Assembly (NCBI GenBank): GCA_010093685.1
Contig: MU006230.1
Location: forward strand, 453,870 to 517,869
Length of the DNA stretch: 64,000 bases
Reading direction: 5' to 3'
Source of the DNA: Ophiobolus disseminans
Taxonomy: Eukaryota; Ascomycota; Dothideomycetes; Pleosporales; Phaeosphaeriaceae
Below, piece by piece: positions 56,989-64,000 of the stretch. The notes beneath the pieces were generated by a model. The model saw nothing but the letters and a program-made list of their open reading frames with translations, did not search any database and was not told the origin of the DNA. The position numbers and the translations under genes were made by a program. How positions within the stretch are numbered: the first letter of the stretch is position 1; the number at the start of each line of letters is the position of its first letter.

Positions 56989-58344
56989 ATGGCAGACAAC
57001 CAGGCTGTGTCCGTCTCCCTCCTCATGGGCCTTCCGCTGGAGGTGCGCCATAACATCTTCGAGTACGCGGCTGCCCGCGACTTCAAGCCCAAAAAGCTCC
57101 TGCGCTACTGGTTCGAGAAGCAGGAGGTCAAAGAGCTCATCGCAAAGACCGTCGCCGACAACCCCACCGGACCCGCGCCGCAGGTGGTGCGCAGCAACGA
57201 GTACGACGAGGACAGCGACGTCCCAGAGCCCGAGGAAGAGGCCGAAGACCAGGACAGCGACGATGAAGACGGAGAGGCCCAGGACGGCGAGGACGATGAG
57301 GCAGACCAAGATCAAGACCAAGATGACGATGACGGTGCGCAGGACAACGAGGCCGAGACGGAGGAGCCAGAAGACGACGACGAGGATGCCATGGACGAAG
57401 ATCAGGAGGCCCTCGCGCAGCCCTCCACGTCAGTCCAGGCCCAGCCTCTACCCACTACCTCGCAAGCCGCGATTCCAGCCCAGACTGCGGATGACGCTCA
57501 AGAAGAAGCCTCAGACGAACCTGCGATGGACACCGCCGAGCCCGTCAGCACTGGAGGCGCCGCAGACGCAGTACAGGCCCAGTCTGGTGATGTAGCGGCC
57601 GAAGACACTCAGGACGAGGTCGACGAGGATGGTGATCAGGCCATGGCTGGCGAAGATGACGACGAGGACCGCGAAGACCAAGAGGAAGACGGCGAAGTGG
57701 GAGACAACACTGCCCAGAACAGCATCCCTCCTCAACCTCGCGTGCCCGTCGTCTGTGCTGCCCGCAAATGGCGCTACATCCCCAACTTCATGCGCTTCAC
57801 CCAGTGCCCGCCACCAGCCGAGCTACTCCTAACGTCCAAGCAGCTCAACGACGAAGCCAAGAACTGGTTCTACGACGTAGCCGTCCTGCGCATCAGTGCG
57901 ACCAACAGCTTCGCCCACACCAGCTTCTTCGAGGAGGCATTCAGCCAGATCACCGATGCCGCATTCTCCCCCATGGAAAATGTCCGCAAGGTCGAGGTCA
58001 TGTTCGTCTGGGACACCGCTTGGCTCCGCGCCGACCACATGGGCTTTGCTCAGGCCATCTTCCCGGCACTCCTGCGCCAGCGCTCCGACTTCGTCTACAA
58101 GATCCTCGCACAGGCTCCCGACCTGAACGAAGTCACCATCGACTGGCACGACTCAGCTCACGACGATGACAGCTCAAACTTCATGCTGGATATCCTCGCG
58201 CCCTTCCACGACCTGAACGCCACTGTCAAGATCAACGAGCACTACATCGCCGCCGACGCCAAGCCGCACAAGCGCTCCGTCGCCGGCAAGCAGCGCCACC
58301 AGTTCCAGCAGATAGTCGATGCTGGTCTCGATCGGCTGTTCTAG
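56989..58344 (+). CDS. F-box-like protein with long acidic insert
   Basis: Intronless 451-aa protein. The N-terminus LLMGLPLEVRHNIFEYAA fits the start of an F-box/2EXR-type fungal module. A very acidic Glu/Asp/Gln stretch, low in complexity, covers about residues 70-245. The C-terminal ~200 residues look folded: KWRYIPNFMRFTQCPP, then LLTSKQLNDEAKNWFYDVAV, typical of fungal F-box-like proteins. F-box proteins bring substrates to SCF ubiquitin ligases; whether Skp1 is bound here is unproven. The acidic stretch could be a nuclear or chaperone-like feature (inference). Confidence 0.75.
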   Translation: MADNQAVSVSLLMGLPLEVRHNIFEYAAARDFKPKKLLRYWFEKQEVKELIAKTVADNPTGPAPQVVRSNEYDEDSDVPEPEEEAEDQDSDDEDGEAQDGEDDEADQDQDQDDDDGAQDNEAETEEPEDDDEDAMDEDQEALAQPSTSVQAQPLPTTSQAAIPAQTADDAQEEASDEPAMDTAEPVSTGGAADAVQAQSGDVAAEDTQDEVDEDGDQAMAGEDDDEDREDQEEDGEVGDNTAQNSIPPQPRVPVVCAARKWRYIPNFMRFTQCPPPAELLLTSKQLNDEAKNWFYDVAVLRISATNSFAHTSFFEEAFSQITDAAFSPMENVRKVEVMFVWDTAWLRADHMGFAQAIFPALLRQRSDFVYKILAQAPDLNEVTIDWHDSAHDDDSSNFMLDILAPFHDLNATVKINEHYIAADAKPHKRSVAGKQRHQFQQIVDAGLDRLF

Positions 58345-59174
58345 ACCATGCAGGTGCCCTCACAGGAAGACCTGCTTCATGACTTCCTGAAGCTGTACGC
58401 ATCATTATGGCCTTGTGTCTATGGTGAGTATGTTTGGTATACGGCACACGCAGAGCGGTTCTTTTGGCGTTTAGGGCTGGTCACGACATGATAATCACGG
58501 CGCTCTTCTTTTTCCTAGGGTCACTAAACTCAGGTGGGTGACAGACGTAGGCATCTGCACGTTCATCTGACAGCCTCGCATAATACGAGACACATCTTTG
58601 GGGGAATCTCATGGTAGAAATACAGACAGTACAATTGTGTTCTTCCGGTGTATCATAATTCGCTATGCTTGGTGATCCAACGCAACACTAAAGTTGGTCT
58701 CTTTTGAAAAGTATACACAGCGTGCATGCTTACATCGTGAGATTAGATGGGGCTGGGATAGACCCAGCAGCAGCAGGAGACAGTACGATTGTGCTTACGG
58801 TTCCTAGCTTTATATGTGAGCGAGGTGATTGGGCCGTCTTGAGGCTGAAAATGGGTGCCTTCCTCTCGGTAGGTCAAGCCAGCCAGAATTAGCTGCGAGT
58901 CCATACAAACTTATGTAGAAGCTTCAGGCAGGGTTAACTATCCGTTTCACGGTAATAGCTATACAAGGGTAGGTAGACATATGCCGTCGTTTGTCCCCGA
59001 CTTTCTTGACTTATCGATCGAGAGCCTTCCACATTCGATCGTCGCAGGGGCGCCTACCCCACTTCAGCGTCTCAACCTCACTGTCTCCACAACCCACCGC
59101 TAACCGCAAGCAACAGACCCATTTTACAGCTTTCAAAGACCACTGGCACTATTTATACTTTATACTGCACAACA
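58345..59174. other. intergenic region
   Basis: 830 bp, AT-rich, with the upstream region of the HET gene. TATA-like sequence occurs within 25 bp of its ATG, too close to be a normal TATA box. Nothing else recognised. Confidence 0.4.
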
Positions 59175-61146
59175 ATGCTTATAGGGTTTGGTGAAGGTAA
59201 TCTGTGTACGCTATGCCAGCGTGCTACTTCTGGTAACGACAGTGGTGGCATTGGCGCCAGAGCGTGGACCCACGAGATGCTCGGAGAACCGAGCGAGTCT
59301 TGTTCCTTATGCAGACATGTTTCAAAGGCCGAGCAGCTGGCACAGCGTAGGGGATATACAGCAAGTACACCACCATCTGCGGAGGCAATGTTCCTTGCCA
59401 GGAACGGCTTGAACCACGCCGTACTTCTCCACGACGACAATTTCCACGCATGGGCAGGCTCGGACGAAGAAGATTTCCAACCAATGCAAGAATTTGATGT
59501 CGACAACCGCGAGGTTATCAAAACTATTCCACGCCGCTGGGCAGACGTCAACCGCATCAAAAGCTGGCTGGCGGACTGCGGACAAAACCATTTTAGATTT
59601 TGCAGCGGACAAGAGTTCAAGATGCAGAAGCAATCGGGTACGCTTCTCTTGGTGGATGCTGTGGATAATCGCCTCTCTATGTGCGATTTCAACATTCGAT
59701 ATCTTGCTTTGAGCTACGTGTGGGGATCGGCAGAGCAATTTTCAACTCTGAGAGAAAACTACAACGACCTACTCAAACCGGGAAGCCTATCTTTAGTGAG
59801 TATTAGTCAGACGATCAGAGATGCCATGACGTTTGTCAGAAGCCTAGGAGAAAGATATCTGTGGGTTGACACAATTGTGCGTTCAGTCCCTATCCCTTGA
59901 TGAGCTATTTTACACTAGAGGGACTGATATGACAAGACAGTGTATCATCCAGGACGATCCCTCCAGCAAATCAAGCATTCTTCCTCGCATGTCTTCGATC
60001 TATATGGGTGCTCTCGCCACTATCATCGCAATGAGCAGATCGTCAGCGGATGCAGGTCTCCCAGGCATACAGCCCACACCTAGAAATGAGACGTTCTTAC
60101 GTATCGCGCCCGGCCTACGCATTGCCCAGCGCATATCATTAGGAGACATCATGGGAAAAGTCAACAAAGGCGAGGATGTGTATGCGTACAATACTCGGGC
60201 CTGGACATATCAAGAGCATATGCTTTCGAAGCGGAGCATCATTTTTCTGAAAGAGCAGGTATATCTCCAGTGCAGAATGTTACAAATCGCCGAAGACCGA
60301 TGCTTCATGGACCATTCTTCCGCCAATGTACAGGATACACTCGGGAAGACAACAGCGGCCTTGAGCAGTAGATTCAGTATTACGCCATCCAGTAAGCGCT
60401 ATGACTTTCGCTGGTTCGAACAAATTGTCTCGGAGTACACTTCAAGGAGAATGAGGCTTAAAACTGACATTATCAACGCATTCTTCGGCATACAAACGGA
60501 GCTGAATGTTATGTTCTCCTGGACCTTTATCGTAGGCTTGCCAATCGCACTACTTGACATGGCCCTACTCTGGACGCCTCTGGGAGCCGTAGAGCGTCGA
60601 AAATCCGAATCAAACCATCCGTCATGGTCATGGGCCGGTTGGATTGGTAAGGTCTGGTACAGAGACCTTATCCGTCTAAATTCCGGCGAAGACTTCCGGT
60701 CTTTTGCGATATGGAGCTTCGACAGGCCCGACACCTTGCGTTTCGAGGGACAAGCGATACGGCTCGGATCCTTCACAATCAAAATGGCCACGAGAAGACC
60801 ACAAGATGAACCTCACAACGGACTATTTACCTCTAACGCATACTTTCTCTTCGACAAGCAGGATCGCCGTTGCGGCATCGTGCACTGTCATGGCAGAACG
60901 GATACGTACGGACGAAGCGCTGAACCTGCTGAAATTCTGCGTCTCTCGTCCAGGAGAAAGGGAAACAACATGCACCGCTACCAAACCGGTTTGACCGACT
61001 ACTTTGAGATTACAGACTGGTGTGTTTACAACGTGTTGTATGTGCGGCGCATGGGCGACGTATACCATCGAATTGGCGTCGGGCAGATGCATAAAGATGC
61101 TTGGAAAAGTGAGGGCCCGATGGAGTGTAATATTGCGATACAGTAA
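59175..61146 (+). CDS. HET-domain protein (heterokaryon incompatibility type)
   Basis: Exons 59175-59876 and 59941-61146 (phase 0) give 635 aa. The HET domain spans about residues 175-330: LALSYVWGSAEQFSTL, then ISQTIRDAMTFVRSLGERYLWVDTI, CIIQDD across the intron, MSSIYMGALATIIA and finally NTRAWTYQEHMLSKR. The N-terminal ~170 residues carry two CxxC pairs (LCTLC, SCSLC). HET proteins trigger cell death on fusion of unlike hyphae or act in fungal innate-immunity-like recognition; they belong to large variable families, so a specific role cannot be assigned. The next frame downstream is broken (see 61395-62887). Confidence 0.88.
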
Positions 61147-61394
61147 TCGCTGGGGTGTGTTTGCTTCCAAAGAACGATTGGTTACGGGTTGTCGGGACAT
61201 GGCAAAGGAATTGCGCATGAGCAAGCTTGGGAGGGCTAGATGGACCGTGGATAGACCTGAACTACCTGAAGCGCCAGGAAGCCCAATACGTGCTGGATGT
61301 GGCGCGGAACGTTTTGAGTAGTGTCTTCTTTATCATCGAGACCTTTTCCAGAGGCAAGGTCACACGTGATGTGTTTACTGACCAATAGAACGAT

Positions 61395-62887
61395 ATGGGA
61401 GACTTCGAGTCGATGAGAACGGTTCGATCCATTATTCGGACGTTTGTAAGCATCTTTGAGAACCTTACACACAACCTGAATCCGACGTTCAATAACCGGG
61501 ATGGCGTACATATTCGCAACCGATTCCCAGCTGTGTGCTCCTGGATGAAGGACGGCGTGTTCTACGAGAACAAGACATCACAGCGCGAGTAGCGTAATAG
61601 CTGCGCTCACTAAGCGCTGGTGATGCCTCCTTTCCATCATCATTGCTCCAACGAAATGCGTGCTCGGTCCTTGATCCTGGGTCGTTGTTCGATGACCTCC
61701 AAGCTTGGCTACCTCCGCTGCGAGAAGAGCTCGAAGATCTGGTCCATATCCTCAAGGCAGACGTCGACGGTTTCTCTGAGAAGGACTACTCAGACATACC
61801 TGACGGTGAATACTCTCTAGACCGGAATGTATTAAGCGAAGAACGCGCGCGGCAACTCGTTGAAGAAGGTAATAAAAGTGTTACGTTTCACCATCAGCGA
61901 GAAGTAATTACTTCCGAACAAGCACGGCATTTCGAGACTTCGAGGATCGAGTTTGAGAATCGAGCTAACAAGCACATGCATCTTCTTGGCAGCGCGCGAG
62001 CCATGATGTACAGTGCTGCTCGAAGATACTTCACTCTCAAGCAGGCCAGTGAGTTTGAGTCGCTTCGAGTCATGTTTGAGCAGATTGCGATGGATGCTCG
62101 ACGGCTAAAATTGCAGTGCACCGAAAAAGTCTTTGAGGAAGCCGAGGCCGACCTATCTGCTGAAAAGTCTATGGAGGCCTGGGATCAAATTAACCAAAAC
62201 GATGATGGATGGTAAGCCAAAGACACTACAGATTCACCAGACATCGATTGGAATACGCGTGCAGAATGGGACACAAACGACTGGTCCCAGTCAGCTGGCG
62301 GAAGCAACGAAACAGGGCCAAACCCAGAAGGTCCTCCAGACACCGATGCACGCACCTTAGACGACGATTTATACGCCGCTCCGTAGATCCCAGCTAGTCC
62401 CTCCAAGAAGCGCGTCTCCTTCACAGAAGCACCGGAGACCGAGCACAATGTACGTCAGCCACCAAACGCGCTGACGAGATGGCAGTCAAGCGGTACCACG
62501 CTTCCTAATTCAGAGCCCATTGGCAGTGCCAGAAGCGATCAGACGACCGAGGACTGGAATACTGTTAGCGCTGCACAATACTTCTCGCTGGACACTAGAA
62601 TCTCTTACGCACCTGCTAGTCACCTAGCCCACAGCATATATGACCCTACGAGAATGTTCACTAGAATACAGTTACGGCGTCACTCGGCTCCTACTATCCC
62701 GAGTGAGCAGCGCCTGTTTGTGGGAAGGAGTATCGAGGACTGACACGTCGAAGAATCTTCCGAGATGAATTGGGAGGTTGTGGCTAGTATTGACGAGCAT
62801 GTTGATGGCACGCCGGGCACTATTGAGCAGGAGGAGAGTATTCGGGACTGGTTGGTGCGAACGCGTAGCTGGCACGAGCGGTGGTAA
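61395..62887 (+). pseudogene. helical protein gene with in-frame stops, probable pseudogene
   Basis: An opening exon starting with ATG at 61395 (MGDFESMRTVRSIIRTFVSI) could splice near 61552 (donor GTGTTC) to an AG before 61600. It then continues into a frame that encodes a charged, helix-rich protein (LFDDLQAWLPPLREELEDL, later RARQLVEEGNKSVTFHHQRE). The same frame, with coding-like sequence throughout (repeated DW/EDW, SIRDWLVRTRSWHERW at the end), runs to 62887. It is broken by TAA at 62213, TAG at 62384 and TGA at 62741. The first stop overlaps a GTAAGC donor and might be intronic; the other two have no consensus splice escape. If the first stop is real, the intact product would end there. 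Family not recognised. Confidence 0.5.
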
Positions 62888-63168
62888 AGGAAAAGCTAAT
62901 CGGGGTAGGTATTCGCAAATGAAATCTGATCTTACTAAGGTTATATCGCAGTACTGAGCAAGTACTATGAACGTTCACATACTCGCAAAAATCAAGAAAC
63001 TCAAAAACACACCAAATAACCGAAATGGAACATGCAAATACTTCTACACACGCTAATATAGATCAACCCACCACGCCGGGGATCAGTATACCTAACTCCA
63101 CCCATCCTTAATATATATAATTACACCTCCCAAAAGCAACCAAACGCCGAGTTCGTCTCGTGCCACTT
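62888..63168. other. intergenic, convergent
   Basis: 281 bp, AT-rich, between convergent frames. Nothing recognised. Confidence 0.4.
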
Positions 63169-64000
63169 CTAAGGACTCATCTCACTCTTCCCACCCCCGA
63201 ATCCCAACGCCTGCCTAACCTCATCCTCGACCCTCCTCCAAAGCCCACGCTTCTCATCGCCGTACCCCTCACCCTCGTCCTCGTCATTCTCAGGCTCGTT
63301 CCCAGGCTCAGGAGACGGCGACGGTGACGGCATCACGTACGTCTTGAGTGTGCTTGAGGGTCGGTGCATGCCGGTGCCGTGGTACCCGGTTCCAGGGTAT
63401 CCGGTGCCGGTTGGGTATGCGTATCCATCTGAAGGGTTGGGCGTGATGTCTGGGCCCGCGTACGACGAATAATTCGGCAAGACGTCTGAAGGCGAGGGTG
63501 CGGGGGATACAGACGCGCAGTATTCTTTGCCGGCTTGACCGCAGACGGGCATGCCGGGCTGGCCTTGGGTTGGCTTGCCTGGGGAGCCGAGGGTGGGGAT
63601 GCCTGGGTTGTCGATGGGGGTGGGGACAACTGATGGTGTGGGGACGACTATCGGTGTGGTTATGATGGTTGGCATGCCAGCAGAGGCTTTAGGAGGTGTG
63701 GAGGAAGCTTCTGGAGTGGGTTCCGGAGTGGGCTCGGGCGATTCGTCGGGGACTTCGACTGGTGTGCTTTTTGGAGGAAGGCCGTAGGTTACGGACAGGG
63801 ACTTGGATTTTGGGTGGTGAGGGTTGGGGTAGGGTTGGTAGGACATGCTGGCGCCGCCGCTTGCTGTGGGGTAAGGACCGGTTGCGGTATATGTGTGGAT
63901 TCCAGTGCCGACAGAAGAGTATGCACTGGAGTACCCTGTCCCGTAAGGTAGGTCCTGATCGCTTAGGTATTCTTCTGATGGGATACCGCGACGTGCCGGA
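63169..64000 (-). CDS. proline-rich protein, 5' part outside window
   Basis: The minus-strand frame is open from the right edge of the window down to the stop at 63169 and covers 277 codons. An internal ATG at 63846 exists, but coding-like sequence (EEYLSDQDLPYGTGYSSAYS) continues upstream to the edge, so the gene is partial here. It is rich in Pro, Thr, Ser, Gly and Tyr, with PEPTPEPTPE and TPSVVPTP stretches, one close cysteine pair (PVCGQAGKEYC), an acidic segment (PENDEDEGEG) and a basic, amphipathic end (KRGLWRRVEDEVRQALGF). It may be a secreted or wall-associated protein, but no signal peptide can be seen without the missing start. Confidence 0.6.
   Translation of the reverse strand, partial: PARRGIPSEEYLSDQDLPYGTGYSSAYSSVGTGIHTYTATGPYPTASGGASMSYQPYPNPHHPKSKSLSVTYGLPPKSTPVEVPDESPEPTPEPTPEASSTPPKASAGMPTIITTPIVVPTPSVVPTPIDNPGIPTLGSPGKPTQGQPGMPVCGQAGKEYCASVSPAPSPSDVLPNYSSYAGPDITPNPSDGYAYPTGTGYPGTGYHGTGMHRPSSTLKTYVMPSPSPSPEPGNEPENDEDEGEGYGDEKRGLWRRVEDEVRQALGFGGGKSEMSP

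Noticed and set aside
57000..57600. 211-codon Arg/Ser/Thr-rich plus ORF at 56960
   Set aside because: Alternative-frame shadow of the acidic repeat region of the F-box-like gene.
1..64000. tRNA, rRNA, transposons and biosynthetic cluster
   Set aside because: I looked by eye for B-box sequence, terminal repeats, transposase or reverse-transcriptase motifs and PKS/NRPS/P450 domains and found none; a computed scan could still find a tRNA.

Overview
The window is nuclear DNA of a filamentous ascomycete, most likely a Dothideomycete. Genes are dispersed on both strands and carry short GT-AG introns of about 47-60 nt. The protein set is typical of Pezizomycotina: CreA, a HET-domain protein, a CFEM protein, a DUF3425 bZIP-like protein, a PRC2 EED subunit, an OLE1 desaturase with fused cytochrome b5, and an extracellular cupredoxin. 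Nothing bacterial, viral or transposon-like was recognised. Exon models were built by hand by joining reading frames across splice signals and checking phase; all are predictions.

Layout. 1.7-12.7 kb is a compact housekeeping block: OLE1 stearoyl-CoA desaturase (+), TDP1 (+), a FAA1-type long-chain acyl-CoA synthetase (-), an RKM5-type lysine methyltransferase (+) and a large secreted carboxylesterase (-). 14.5-25.6 kb holds chromatin and sensing genes: a SET3-type PHD/SET protein (+), a membrane-anchored cupredoxin (-), a double-PAS protein (-) and an EED homologue (+). 26-28 kb carries what looks like a tandem array of four tiny genes sharing C-x4-C...C-x2-H, followed by a RING-finger gene and a small orphan gene. 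30.7-35.2 kb has a secreted cysteine-rich protein, an alpha/beta hydrolase behind a strong TATA box and a perfect palindrome, and a CFEM mini-protein. creA lies at 38.7-40.0 kb between two gene-poor stretches (3.5 and 5.7 kb). 45.7-63 kb contains a small orphan ORF, a RAD51 paralogue, a MOSC/mARC-like protein, a DUF3425 bZIP-like protein, a secreted Gly/Pro/Lys-rich repeat protein interrupted by a 40-N assembly gap, a GST/FAX-like protein, an F-box-like acidic protein, a HET protein and a neighbouring frame with three in-frame stops. The right edge cuts a proline-rich gene.

How genes relate: the desaturase and the acyl-CoA synthetase act on the same fatty-acyl pool. SET3 and EED are both repressive chromatin factors. 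TDP1 and the RAD51 paralogue are DNA-repair proteins. No biosynthetic cluster is evident. The most unusual content is the mini-gene array at 26-28 kb, the repeat protein at 52.9-54.9 kb and the interrupted frame at 61.4-62.9 kb.
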